A stretch of 64,000 nucleotides of DNA from Luteolibacter arcticus (GTDB lineage Bacteria; Verrucomicrobiota; Verrucomicrobiia; Verrucomicrobiales; Akkermansiaceae). Where the stretch lies: assembly GCF_025950235.1 (NCBI RefSeq), contig NZ_JAPDDT010000002.1, forward strand, positions 806,001-870,000, in the 5' to 3' direction. Below the pieces are notes generated by a model. That model ran no database searches, was not told where the DNA came from, and saw only the letters and a program-made list of their open reading frames with translations. The position numbers and the translations under genes are program-made. This document shows positions 16,570 through 25,596 of the stretch, in pieces (position 1 is the first letter of the stretch; every line of letters starts with the position of its first letter).

Positions 16570-17550
16570 CTACTCTTGCTTCGGATCGATCCGCTTGAGC
16601 AGCCGGAACAGGTCACTGTCGGTGGTGAAGACCGCCGTGGTGTCCTTGGACAGCGTCTGGTAGGTCTCCAGCGTCTTCATGAACTGATAGAACTCCGCTG
16701 CCGAGGGACTCGAATTGTAGGCGGTGGCATAGATGCCGGTTGCCTCGGCGTCGGCCTTGCCGCGGATTTCCTGTTGCGTGCGGTAGGCTTCGGAGTCGAT
16801 CTGTTGGAGATCCCGCTCCTTGCGGCCGAGGATCTTGGCGGCTTCGCCCGCGCCTTCGGAGCGGAAGCGCTCGGCGATCTGCTGGCGCTCGGAGGCCATG
16901 CGCGCGTAGATCTTCTCGATGACGCCGGGCTTGTAGTTGATGCGCTTGAAGCGGATGTCGATGAGTTCGATGCCCCACGATCTCACCTTCGGCGCGGCGG
17001 CCTTGAGGATCTGCTGGTCGAGGAATGCGCGGCCCTCACGGATGGGCGGCAGCACGCCGAGATTCGAGTCGGCGGCGGCCAGCGCTTCGTCACGCACCGG
17101 TTTGCGATCCTTGTCGCTGCGGATGACTTCGATCAGGTCGTGGGAGGCGATCACGTTGCGAGTCTCGCTGCCGATGATGTCGTCGAGTCGCGAGAGGGCA
17201 CTGCGTTCGTCGCGCAGCTTTTCAAAGTAGATCTTGGGATCGGAGATCCTCCAGCGAGCGAAGTTGTCGACCGACACGTAGAGCTTGTCGCGGGTCGGCA
17301 TTTCGGTGGCCGGGCCGTCCCATTCGAGGATGCGTTTCTCGATGCGGTTGATCTCCTGGATGAAGGGCTTCTTGAAATGCAGGCCGGCCTCGTTCTTCGC
17401 CGGATCGGCATTGATCGGGGTGCCGACGGGCTTGCCGAACTCGGTGATGAAGACCTGCTCGGTCTCGCTCACCGTGTAGAGGCTGCCGCTCAGGATCAGG
17501 AAGGCGAGGAAGGCGCCGACGAGGGTCAGGATGAAAACGGGGCGTTTCAT
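16570..17550 (-). CDS. hflC: HflC-like SPFH/band 7 membrane protein
   Basis: This encodes 326 residues. One N-terminal membrane helix (PVFILTLVGAFLAFLILSGSLY) is followed by an SPFH domain (TEQVFITEFGKPVG, then LYVSVDNFARWRISDPKIYF) and a long helical tail with ERQQIAERFRSEGAGEA, typical of HflC. Together with HflK it forms a large periplasmic cage around the FtsH protease in E. coli, modulating turnover of membrane proteins. The gene lies 5 bp after hflK in the same direction. The length is close to the E. coli protein (about 334). No FtsH gene is in the window. Confidence 0.93.
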   Translation of the reverse strand: MKRPVFILTLVGAFLAFLILSGSLYTVSETEQVFITEFGKPVGTPINADPAKNEAGLHFKKPFIQEINRIEKRILEWDGPATEMPTRDKLYVSVDNFARWRISDPKIYFEKLRDERSALSRLDDIIGSETRNVIASHDLIEVIRSDKDRKPVRDEALAAADSNLGVLPPIREGRAFLDQQILKAAAPKVRSWGIELIDIRFKRINYKPGVIEKIYARMASERQQIAERFRSEGAGEAAKILGRKERDLQQIDSEAYRTQQEIRGKADAEATGIYATAYNSSPSAAEFYQFMKTLETYQTLSKDTTAVFTTDSDLFRLLKRIDPKQE

Positions 17551-17555
17551 GGAGA

Positions 17556-18545
17556 TCAGCGGGCGGGTGCCACGGCTTGGTTGAGATTCATCAGCGGGAG
17601 GAACTGCTTGGCGTCCTCATCGAGGATCACCTTGTTGCCGAGCTTGGGCAGGACCTCGTTCATCGTTTCCAGATAGAGGCGCTGCTTGGTGATGGCAGGG
17701 GCCTTGTCATACTGGAGCAGGAGCTGTTGGAAGCGGGCGACATCGCCTTGCGCTTCATTGACGCGGCGGAAGGCGTAGCCTTCCGCGGTGGCGATGGTTT
17801 GCTGGGCGGTTCCGCGTGCCTTCGGAATGACCCGGTTGTACTGGCCGTTGGCCTCGTTGATCATCTGCTCGCGCTCCTGCTGGGCGCGGTTCACTTCCTC
17901 GAAGGAATGCTGCACCGGGCCGGGCGGATTGACGTTCTTGAGCTGGATCTGCTCGACCTTGACGCCCATCTCGATGTGCTCGAGGAGCTTTTGCAGCTTC
18001 ACCAACGACTCGGTTTCGATCTCGGTGCGGCCGATCGTCAGCACTTCATCGACAGTGCGGTCGCCGATGACCTCGCGCATCACGCTTTCGGTGAGGTCGC
18101 GCAGGGTTGGGCCGGGGTCGCGGACGTGGAAGAGGTACTTCTGGGGCTCGGAAATGCCGTACTGGACGATCCACTCCACTTGGGCGGCGTTGAGGTCACC
18201 GGTGACCATGTCGCGTTCGAGCGCCGGGTTTTCACTGGCTTGGTCGCGGTTGGTCGCGCCGGGTGAGTTGAAGCCGAACTCGAGCTTCAGTTGCCGGCGA
18301 ATCGGCACGATGGTCGCGGTATCGACGCCGAAGGGGATCTTGAAATGCAGGCCTGGCTCGGCGACATTCGTGAATTTCCCGAAACGCTGGATCACCGCCA
18401 CCGACTCCGGGCTGACGGTGTAAAACGACGAAAAGATCCCGGAAAGCAGCAGGATCCCCAGCGGGATGAGAAAGATCAGCCGCAGCACCAAGCCGAAGCG
18501 GGGCTTGGGAAAGCGGAGGGAAGAAAGTGGAGGTGGTCCGGGCAT
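17556..18545 (-). CDS. hflK: HflK-like SPFH/band 7 membrane protein
   Basis: This encodes 329 residues from the ATG at 18545. The open frame extends further upstream, but the extension is low-complexity and lacks features. A Pro-rich N-terminus is followed by one helix (GLVLRLIFLIPLGILLLSG) and the SPFH domain (SPESVAVIQRFGKF, GLHFKIPFGVD, EWIVQYGISEPQKYLF). Residues about 240-290 contain FEEVNRAQQEREQMINEANG and GTAQQTIATAEGYA, the helical segment shared by HflK proteins. It is the partner of the HflC encoded directly downstream. Gene order hflK-hflC is as in E. coli. Confidence 0.93.
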   Translation of the reverse strand: MPGPPPLSSLRFPKPRFGLVLRLIFLIPLGILLLSGIFSSFYTVSPESVAVIQRFGKFTNVAEPGLHFKIPFGVDTATIVPIRRQLKLEFGFNSPGATNRDQASENPALERDMVTGDLNAAQVEWIVQYGISEPQKYLFHVRDPGPTLRDLTESVMREVIGDRTVDEVLTIGRTEIETESLVKLQKLLEHIEMGVKVEQIQLKNVNPPGPVQHSFEEVNRAQQEREQMINEANGQYNRVIPKARGTAQQTIATAEGYAFRRVNEAQGDVARFQQLLLQYDKAPAITKQRLYLETMNEVLPKLGNKVILDEDAKQFLPLMNLNQAVAPAR

Positions 18546-18670
18546 GGCGGCGAAAACGGTTTGAGCAGGTCCCATATGGACCGATGGGGTCCAAGTAGAC
18601 GACTGCAATTTCCGCCGCAGATTCTCCGCGAGGATTACACCGGCACCGGATTTCACCGGGAGCCGCCCGG

Positions 18671-21589
18671 TCAGGGAACCAGCTCGGGCACAGCTTTTGC
18701 CGCCATCCGCAGAAAGCCGGCCGGATGGCCCGCCGTGCCGACGGGCGCCCGGAATTTCCAGTGTGCGATCCCCGGCACCGGGTAGCTGGCGGTGAGGAGC
18801 ACCGGGCCGCTGCCCGGGTTCCAAGCGACCAGGTTCTCCGAGTATTCCACCTGCCAGGCCACACCTCTTGCATTGAGATTGACCGGGAAGGAGGTCGTCA
18901 GGAAAGGAGCGCCGGAGACCACCTCGAACCCGGCTGCCGGGCGAATGACGCTTGTAGCATCGGTCGGATCGCTTCCGGCCGCGAATTCCAGAAAGTTAGA
19001 GGAGCCATCTCTGTCGTCGTCGTCATCCGCGTCGCCGGCGAGATCGAAATCATCCGACCACTCCAAGTAACTCTGCGGAGCCAGCCCGAACATTTCGTAG
19101 GCCATCCTGCGGCCGAGGCGGAGTTGGGCGGCGGCGTTGAAGTGGGCTTCATCGGTGTCGCGATAACCATCGAGTTCCTGTTCATGCACCGGGAATTCCA
19201 CGTCGTTGGTGGGCACGGTGCCGGTGTTGACGATGGACAGCGCCGCCCCGGAATCCGCGTCGGCGTCGAGCTGTGCCTGGCGGATCGTGTCGCGGGCCGG
19301 GTAGTCCGTTTCCAGTGTGCCGCCCGCCGGGTAGTAGGGGGTCACCTGACCGAGCACGAAGCGCAGACCCTGCGGGGAAATATCGGCCGCGAATTGTTCG
19401 CGGACGCGGGCGACGAAGTGTTTCAGGTTCGCACCGTAGTCGATGGCGCTGGTGGCATTGCCATCCCCGCCGGTGTTGATGCCGGCCTTGGAATCCTGCT
19501 CGCCCTGCTGCCACAGCATGCCGTCGATCACCGGTTGGTATCCCTGGGCCCGCAGCGCGGTGATCGCGTTGTTCACCGTGCTGACGAAGGTGGCGTATTC
19601 GACGCCGAAGTTCGCGTTGTCCGCGTTGCTCGCGCCGGGCTTCCATTTGACCTGCAGGCTGGTGCCGCCCACGGCGTGCTTGATGAGGGCGACCCGTTCC
19701 CCGCTACGGAGGACGCGGGTGGCCTCCGCGAAGCCGATTTCGGGGCCGAAGCTGGCGCTGTCGAAGCCATTCGCCCGGACGGTGATCCACTGGTTGGCCC
19801 CGCCGGTACTGGAGGTGCCGGTGGAGTGGTAGAGCATGACCTCGGGGATTGAATCGAGGCCAAGCGGGACCAACTTGGATTTCTGTCCCACCCCCTGCAT
19901 GTTCGACTGGCCGCCGAGAAGGAAGACGTGGATCGGGCCCTTGCTGACGGTGATCGCCCGCGATTTGCGATCCTGTGCGCCGTCCGCTCCCGTTGCGGCG
20001 AGCGTGTAGGTGACGGGGTCGCTGACTGATACCACCGCCGAACCGCTCGCGGCAACGGTGCCGACGCCTGGCGAGATCACGACAGTTTCGGCACCGCTCA
20101 CCGACCACGACAACGTCACCTGTCCGCCGGGGCTGGAGGTTTCGGGAGACGCGGTGAACGAGGAGATCAGGGGCGGATTGGCAATTGGCGAGCCGGCCAA
20201 GCCCAAGGAGCGTACGCCGGCGATCTCCTCGGCATTCAAGACCCGCGTCCACAGGGCAACTTCATCAATCTTGCCGTCAAAGCCGCGGTCCAAGACGGCG
20301 CTACGGGCGGCACCGAAGTTCAGCCCGCCATCGATCATCGCCGAGGTCTGCGGGGTGAGCGTGCCCGCTGCCACCCCGTCGATGTAGGTGGTGATCGTGG
20401 TCACCGTGCCGTTGCTGGAGTAAGTTTGCAGGACGTGGTGCCAGCCGGCGGTGGCAGCATCCGCACGGTTCAACGAATTCGCCCCTGCGGGACTGGTCGT
20501 GGTGGTGTCGGTGAAGATCTGGCCATCGTTGAGACCCGGCGTGCCGAGCGAGAGGTCACGAAGGCCGTACGATACCTCGAAGCCCTGGCCGGTGCTGCCG
20601 TCGCCTTCGAACACGAAGTAGCGGCCCGAGGCACTGCCGGATGGCGGTTGATCCAGTTGGTACCACGTGCTGATCGTGAAATTGTTGCCCAGATTTGTGT
20701 CGCTGGGGGCGCCGCCGAAGCCAATCGCCACGTTCAAGTGCTCGTTCGCGGATCCGCCGGTGCTGCGGAGCGACAGCGCGTTTCCGACCTGCCCGCCGGG
20801 TTGTCCGGCGAGCGCGCCTGAGCGGAGGGTGCCGTCGGTTGCGCCGGCACGGTTGGCGGCATCCGTTTCGAAAGGGAAATAGGCGACCAGCCCTTGGTTC
20901 AAATCAACGGCAGGCGGGGTGACGACGGGGGTGGCGTCGAGGCGGACATTGTCGAGGTCCATATAGTTGCCACCCGCGCCCGATTTGGTGAACCGGATGG
21001 TGATGGCTTGTCCGAGCTGTGCTGGATTCGCACCGGAGACGAACACGAGTGAAGAGTCGGCCCAGGTGTCGTCCGGATTTGTCCCGCTGTCGTCCCACAC
21101 ACCGGCGGCGGGATTGGCGACGATGGTGCCGAGCGATACCCCACCTGCAAGGAGTTCGAGGGTGACTGTGGAAGCCGTAGCCGCAGCGCCGGAATCCACA
21201 GTGCGATGGCCCAGGGCGACAGCGAGGGTATATTGGGTACTGGCGGCGAGCGTGGCGGCGAGCGTCTGATCGATCCTGCCGCTGCCATCGCCGGAGAGGC
21301 CGGCGAAATTCGGTCCTGCCATAGTGCCATGAGCCCCGCCGGAGGGTTGGGTGTCGGCGAAATCCGCTTCGTTGTAATAGCGGGTGGTGGTCGTGGTGTT
21401 GAAGGTGAAGACGCCGGTCGCTCCGCTGAGGTTGGTATGGGTCCACCCGGTCGCCAGGGTGCTGGTGATGGCCCCGTCGCTACGCGCGGTCGGTGCCGAC
21501 TCCATGTTGAAATTTGTGATTGCGACGGGAGCCGCAGCGAGCGGGCCGAAGCCAATCGCCAGTGCGGCGAGTGTTGATAGGGACTTCAT
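18671..21589 (-). CDS. Secreted SASA-type acetylesterase with LamG and Ig-like domains
   Basis: This encodes 972 residues from the ATG at 21589 (signal peptide ending LAAAP). The domains in order are: about 20-225 a beta-domain nearly identical to the neighbouring PEP-CTERM protein; about 230-465 a LamG/concanavalin-like domain (ARSAVLDRGFDGKIDEVALW); about 470-545 an Ig-like domain; about 550-840 a carbohydrate esterase of the SASA/DUF303 group. The last shows VFLLGGQSNMQG (nucleophile Ser), ALIKHAVGGTS, WQQGEQDS and DTDEAHFN (Asp and His). The acidic loop DADDDDDRDGSSNFLEFAAG leads to a C-terminal beta-domain common in surface proteins of this phylum. It probably removes acetyl groups from polysaccharide. 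It carries no PEP-CTERM tail, unlike its neighbour. Confidence 0.85.
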   Translation of the reverse strand: MKSLSTLAALAIGFGPLAAAPVAITNFNMESAPTARSDGAITSTLATGWTHTNLSGATGVFTFNTTTTTRYYNEADFADTQPSGGAHGTMAGPNFAGLSGDGSGRIDQTLAATLAASTQYTLAVALGHRTVDSGAAATASTVTLELLAGGVSLGTIVANPAAGVWDDSGTNPDDTWADSSLVFVSGANPAQLGQAITIRFTKSGAGGNYMDLDNVRLDATPVVTPPAVDLNQGLVAYFPFETDAANRAGATDGTLRSGALAGQPGGQVGNALSLRSTGGSANEHLNVAIGFGGAPSDTNLGNNFTISTWYQLDQPPSGSASGRYFVFEGDGSTGQGFEVSYGLRDLSLGTPGLNDGQIFTDTTTTSPAGANSLNRADAATAGWHHVLQTYSSNGTVTTITTYIDGVAAGTLTPQTSAMIDGGLNFGAARSAVLDRGFDGKIDEVALWTRVLNAEEIAGVRSLGLAGSPIANPPLISSFTASPETSSPGGQVTLSWSVSGAETVVISPGVGTVAASGSAVVSVSDPVTYTLAATGADGAQDRKSRAITVSKGPIHVFLLGGQSNMQGVGQKSKLVPLGLDSIPEVMLYHSTGTSSTGGANQWITVRANGFDSASFGPEIGFAEATRVLRSGERVALIKHAVGGTSLQVKWKPGASNADNANFGVEYATFVSTVNNAITALRAQGYQPVIDGMLWQQGEQDSKAGINTGGDGNATSAIDYGANLKHFVARVREQFAADISPQGLRFVLGQVTPYYPAGGTLETDYPARDTIRQAQLDADADSGAALSIVNTGTVPTNDVEFPVHEQELDGYRDTDEAHFNAAAQLRLGRRMAYEMFGLAPQSYLEWSDDFDLAGDADDDDDRDGSSNFLEFAAGSDPTDATSVIRPAAGFEVVSGAPFLTTSFPVNLNARGVAWQVEYSENLVAWNPGSGPVLLTASYPVPGIAHWKFRAPVGTAGHPAGFLRMAAKAVPELVP

Positions 21590-21668
21590 GGTGGTTTGAA
21601 GAAGAGTCAGGGTCGCGAGCGGGATGGTCCGCACCCGGGGTCAAGCGCTGGCTCGCGCGAAAAGCAGG

Positions 21669-22409
21669 TCAGGGGCGCCGGCGACGAAGCAGCGACAGCC
21701 CGCCAAGGCCGGCGAGCAGTGCCAGCGATGGCTCGGGGACGGCCGTCGCATCGAGGCGGACATTGTCGATGTCCATGTAGTTGCCGCCCGCGCCGGATTT
21801 GATGAACCGGATGGTGATGGCTTGTCCGAGCTGTGCTGGAGCGGCACCGGAGGTGAACACCAGTGAAGCATCCGCCCAAGTGTCGTCTGGATTTGTCCCG
21901 CTGTCGTTCCAGATACCTCCGCTTGGGTTGTAGGTTGCGGTGGCGAGCGATACCCCGCCTGCAAGGAGTTCGAGGGTGACGGTGGAAGCTGTGGCCGCCG
22001 CGCCGGAATCCACCGTGCGATGGCCCAGGGCGACAGTGAGGGTATACTGCGTATTGGCCCCGACCGTGGCGGCGAGCGTCTGATCGATCCTGCCGCTGCC
22101 ATCGCCCGAGATGCCGGCGAAATTCGGCCCTGCCATGGTGCCATGGGCACCTCCGGAGGGCTGGGTATCGGCGAAATCCAGCTCGTTGTAATAGCGGGTC
22201 GTGGTCGTGGTGTTGAACGTGAAGACGCCGGTCGCTCCGCTGAGGTTGGTATGGGTCCACCCGGTCGCCAGGGTGCTGGTGATGGCCCCATCGGTACGCG
22301 CGGTCGGTGCCGACTCCATGTTGAAATTCGTAATCAGGACCGCCGCGGCATCAGCAGCCGGATTGGCAGAAAACAACACGATCGCGGGAAGAAAAATGGT
22401 CCTTTTCAT
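21669..22409 (-). CDS. PEP-CTERM sorting-domain protein
   Basis: This encodes 246 residues. The signal peptide (TIFLPAIVLFSANPAADAAA) is followed by one beta-domain (about 25-220) that shares most residues with the N-terminal domain of the esterase encoded 79 bp downstream. The C-terminus is a textbook PEP-CTERM signal: VPEPS, a hydrophobic helix (LALLAGLGGLSLL) and RRRRP. Such proteins are processed by an exosortase and often belong to exopolysaccharide-linked surface layers. No exosortase gene is in this window. The upstream 90 bp is notably AT-rich. The two genes probably arose by duplication of the shared domain. Confidence 0.88.
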   Translation of the reverse strand: MKRTIFLPAIVLFSANPAADAAAVLITNFNMESAPTARTDGAITSTLATGWTHTNLSGATGVFTFNTTTTTRYYNELDFADTQPSGGAHGTMAGPNFAGISGDGSGRIDQTLAATVGANTQYTLTVALGHRTVDSGAAATASTVTLELLAGGVSLATATYNPSGGIWNDSGTNPDDTWADASLVFTSGAAPAQLGQAITIRFIKSGAGGNYMDIDNVRLDATAVPEPSLALLAGLGGLSLLRRRRP

Positions 22410-22690
22410 GCGGAGTAGTGGCTCAGACAAACATCGCACTAATGTTTCTCTTTGGTGTCATAAAGTTTCTTTTTGGAAACATGGTGACGTTTGTGTCGCT
22501 TGGCGTGCGTTGCTCTCCCCGTTGCGCGGCCGAGGAAGACCCGGGCCCGACCCTTTCGCTGCGTACGCGTCGAATGACGGTGGTTCGTCACCGGTACCGA
22601 CTCACGGAGCGGTGCGATTTATCAAAAGCTTCACTATCGGCCCGGGGATCGGGCCGCCTGCGTGGAGTATTGCCGCAGATCGAGCCGGTC

Positions 22691-23638
22691 CTACACCGGC
22701 ACCGGGACTTCTTCCAGAATGTCGGCGACCACCTGGCGGCCGGTCACACCGGAGAGCTTCGCTTCCGGGGAAATGACCATGCGGTGGGCGATCACGTCGG
22801 CCGCGACGGTTTGAATGGTTTCCGGCACGACGAACTCGCGGCCTTCGAACAAGGACAGCGCTTGGGCCATCTTCATCAGGGCGATCGAGGCGCGTGGGCT
22901 GGCGGCGAGCTGGACATCGTCGCGACCACGGGTAGAGGAGACGATGTCGACGATGTAGCCGCGCAGTTCATCGCTGATGCGGACCGTGCGGGTCGCGCCT
23001 AACAGGCCAACGAGATCGTCGCGGTTGATCACCGGTTCGAGGCGATCGACCGGATGCGTGTCGATCTGGTCGGAAAGGATTGCCCGCTCTTCCTCCGGGG
23101 TGACGTAGCCGAGGCGGCTCTGCACCATGAAGCGGTCCATCTGTGCTTCCGGCAGCGGATAGGTGCCGCGGAACTCGACCGGATTCTGCGTGGCGATGAC
23201 GAAGAACAGGCCGTTGAGGTCGTGGCGCTCGCCATCGATGGTCGCCTGACGCTCGGCCATCGCTTCTAACAGAGCGGACTGGGTGCGCGGGGAGGCGCGG
23301 TTGATCTCATCCGCCAGCAGGATGTCGGCGAAGACCGGGCCGGGCCGGAAGCGGAACTCCTGGGTGCGGGGATCGAAGATGGACACACCGAGGATGTCGC
23401 CGGGCAGCAGGTCGGGCGTGAATTGCACGCGCTTGAAGCCGACCCCGGACACGGCGCGGGCGATGGCCTTCGCGAGCGTGGTTTTGCCGGTGCCGGGCAC
23501 GTCCTCGACGAGTACGTGGCCGCCGGCGGCGAGACTGGCAAGGATGTTGCGCAGGGCACCGTCCTGGCCGCGCACCACGGTGCGGACGGCGTCTTCCAAG
23601 CGGCGGGCGGTTTGGCGGGCGGAGATGAGATCGCTCAT
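22691..23638 (-). CDS. MoxR-family AAA+ ATPase
   Basis: This encodes 315 residues from the ATG at 23638, which overlaps the stop of the upstream gene (ATGA). It has Walker A DVPGTGKTTLAKA (about 43-55), Walker B ILLADEINRASP (about 106-117), sensor ATQNPVEFRGTYPLPEAQMD and a C-terminal lid (SPRASIALMKMAQALS). MoxR ATPases act as chaperones that assemble or activate partner complexes, typically encoded beside DUF58 and VWA-domain proteins. Here the usual DUF58/VWA partner is missing and the coupled partner is a 653-residue exported protein. The usual length for the family is about 310-340. Confidence 0.93.
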   Translation of the reverse strand: MSDLISARQTARRLEDAVRTVVRGQDGALRNILASLAAGGHVLVEDVPGTGKTTLAKAIARAVSGVGFKRVQFTPDLLPGDILGVSIFDPRTQEFRFRPGPVFADILLADEINRASPRTQSALLEAMAERQATIDGERHDLNGLFFVIATQNPVEFRGTYPLPEAQMDRFMVQSRLGYVTPEEERAILSDQIDTHPVDRLEPVINRDDLVGLLGATRTVRISDELRGYIVDIVSSTRGRDDVQLAASPRASIALMKMAQALSLFEGREFVVPETIQTVAADVIAHRMVISPEAKLSGVTGRQVVADILEEVPVPV

Positions 23639-25596
23639 TCGTTGGGTTTCAGGCGGCGCTCGCGGTCTGCGGCGGAAATCGTACGATGTTTCTCGTAGAT
23701 CGACTCGAGCTCGCCGCGCGCACCATCGGGCAAGCGGGCGGCCACGCGATCCCACAACCGGCGGTTGAGGAATTCGCGCGAGCGGGTCAGCGGGTCGAAA
23801 AAGTCCAGCTCCGGCAGCACGCGCGGGCCGCCGGGCGTGGCGGCCACCACGTGCATGGCGTAGGCGTCGGCCGAATCGTCGCCGGCTGCGGGCGGGACGC
23901 GCACGGACACCGCGGCCCAGCGGCCGGCGCGGTGGACGCCGAGGATTTCCCCCGCCTGGCGGCCGAGCAGCTCGTAGCCGGTGTTGCGCAGCAGCTTGCT
24001 CTTGCCGGCCTCGTCGTCGAAGCACGCCGAGCCTGCGAGCATGCCGGCCGCGTCACCGGTGGCGATGGCCTTGCGCCATTCTTCCACGATGCGGCGCGCG
24101 TCGTCTTCCGAAGGTGCGGAGTCCGCGGCGATGCCGCCGATCCGCTGCAGCAGGCCGGCGGACCAATCGTCGTTGCGGGCCTTCGTCGCGTCGGCGATCC
24201 ACCGGCCAAAGGCCGCGCCGTCCTTCACTTGGGCAAGTGCGGCCGACCCCGAGAAACCGGGATTTGAACGCCAGCCGCCTTCGCTGCGGCGCAGGAAAAT
24301 GGTCTCGAGGCGGGCATTCTCGGGAACCTTTCCGGAGACGAGTTGGACCAGCGCGACGGCTTCATCGCCCTCTTCATGGACGTCGAGAAGCACCGGCGAG
24401 GCCAGGTCGTCCTGTTGATGAAAGCGCTGCCAGAGGCGTGCGGCGCGTCCTAAAGCATCGAGCGATACCTCAGCTTGTCCGGTGAGATCGAGCCGCGGGC
24501 ACAGGGCGTTCAGTGAGTCCGTGCGCAGGGCGGCAAGCACGGTTTCAGCCGCGGCGCGGGCGGTTGCTTCGCGGACCGGCGGATGGAGCTCGGCCAGCTT
24601 TGCGGGATAGCGCGCCAGCAACTCGGAGTCGAAGTCCTCGTCATCTTCCTCTTGGCCGGGACTTGCCTTTTGCGTCACGGGTGAAAGCAGCTCCTGCGGC
24701 AGCTTCACGCGCCACTGGCCAGCCTTCGAGCGCAGGAAAGGGAGATGGACCAGCTTCGGCCGCGGACGAGCGGAAAAGTCGCCGGCGGGATCGAGCGCGA
24801 CCACGCTCACCAGCCGGTCGTCGCCTTCCGGCTCGACCTGCACGATCGCGCGCAGCGCTTGCGGGGCTGCCAGAAGCCGCCACTTCTCGTGCCGGATCTC
24901 CGGGCTACGCAGGGTGCGGGAGACCGCTTGAAAGGTATCGTCCCAATCGGCGGGGCGGGGTTCCTCGAGGCCGCCGGCGATGGCGAGGGCGGCCGGCAGG
25001 TTGCGAGCTGCCAGTGCGGCGAGGAAATCGCCGGCCAGCTTTTCGGGCGTGGAGTCGTGCAGGTCGTCCGGGCTTTTCACCTTCCGCATCTCTTCGGAAA
25101 GCATCGAGAAGATGTTGTCCTTCAGCCGCACGAGTTGCTCGCCGCGGGCCCGCAGCATCCAGTCTTCGAGTTGCTTGGCGCGGACCAGAAAGCCCGGTCG
25201 GAAACTCAGGCCGGTGCTATTGAAAGAGGAGGGGAGCGGCGCGGGTCGCCACTTGCCGGCGTTCTTGACCAGTCCCACGGCGTGGATCTGCACGCTGCCG
25301 GAATCGTAGTTGGTCACCTGCGAAACGAGCACGGCGGCCAATTCGCCGTCCTCCTTTTCCTCGATCACCCGCAGATCATCCGGGCGAATGTGGCGGCCCA
25401 GCTTGTCCAGCCTCTCCGCGATGTCCGCCCGTTCCTCTTCCGGGACGTCCGGCGAGACGGCAGTGTCTCCGACGGAAAAGACCGCGTTGCCGTCCTTCAG
25501 CCCGCGCAGGAATGACAGCGCGGCGTCGCCCGGCCCGTCGGCGGCAGATGCCGTCACGGTCCACGCGAGCGTCAGCACGGCGGGCCAGCTTTTCAT
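23635..25596 (-). CDS. Exported protein of unknown function with apparent tandem NTF2-like modules
   Basis: This encodes 653 residues starting with a signal peptide (MKSWPAVLTLAWTVTASAAD). The rest appears to hold four weakly similar units of about 120-150 residues. Each has a helical start mentioning a short amphipathic Leu-rich helix (AALSFLRGLKDGNA, AGDFLAALAARNLPAAL, AAETVLAALRTDSLNAL, VEEWRKAIATGDAAGML). Each then has strands ending in a 'G-W-R-x-x-P' type segment (AGKWRPAPLP, EGGWRSNPGF). That pattern recalls SnoaL/NTF2-like folds, but this is inference by eye. It is coupled by ATGA overlaps to the M42 peptidase upstream and the MoxR ATPase downstream. It could be the periplasmic client of MoxR. 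Confidence 0.75.
   Translation of the reverse strand: MKSWPAVLTLAWTVTASAADGPGDAALSFLRGLKDGNAVFSVGDTAVSPDVPEEERADIAERLDKLGRHIRPDDLRVIEEKEDGELAAVLVSQVTNYDSGSVQIHAVGLVKNAGKWRPAPLPSSFNSTGLSFRPGFLVRAKQLEDWMLRARGEQLVRLKDNIFSMLSEEMRKVKSPDDLHDSTPEKLAGDFLAALAARNLPAALAIAGGLEEPRPADWDDTFQAVSRTLRSPEIRHEKWRLLAAPQALRAIVQVEPEGDDRLVSVVALDPAGDFSARPRPKLVHLPFLRSKAGQWRVKLPQELLSPVTQKASPGQEEDDEDFDSELLARYPAKLAELHPPVREATARAAAETVLAALRTDSLNALCPRLDLTGQAEVSLDALGRAARLWQRFHQQDDLASPVLLDVHEEGDEAVALVQLVSGKVPENARLETIFLRRSEGGWRSNPGFSGSAALAQVKDGAAFGRWIADATKARNDDWSAGLLQRIGGIAADSAPSEDDARRIVEEWRKAIATGDAAGMLAGSACFDDEAGKSKLLRNTGYELLGRQAGEILGVHRAGRWAAVSVRVPPAAGDDSADAYAMHVVAATPGGPRVLPELDFFDPLTRSREFLNRRLWDRVAARLPDGARGELESIYEKHRTISAADRERRLKPNE

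Noticed and set aside
22418-23002. Plus-strand open frame of 194 codons with a hydrophobic start
   Set aside because: It overlaps the MoxR gene antisense and loses any protein-like character after 40 residues; the hydrophobic start lies in the AT-rich leader of the PEP-CTERM gene.
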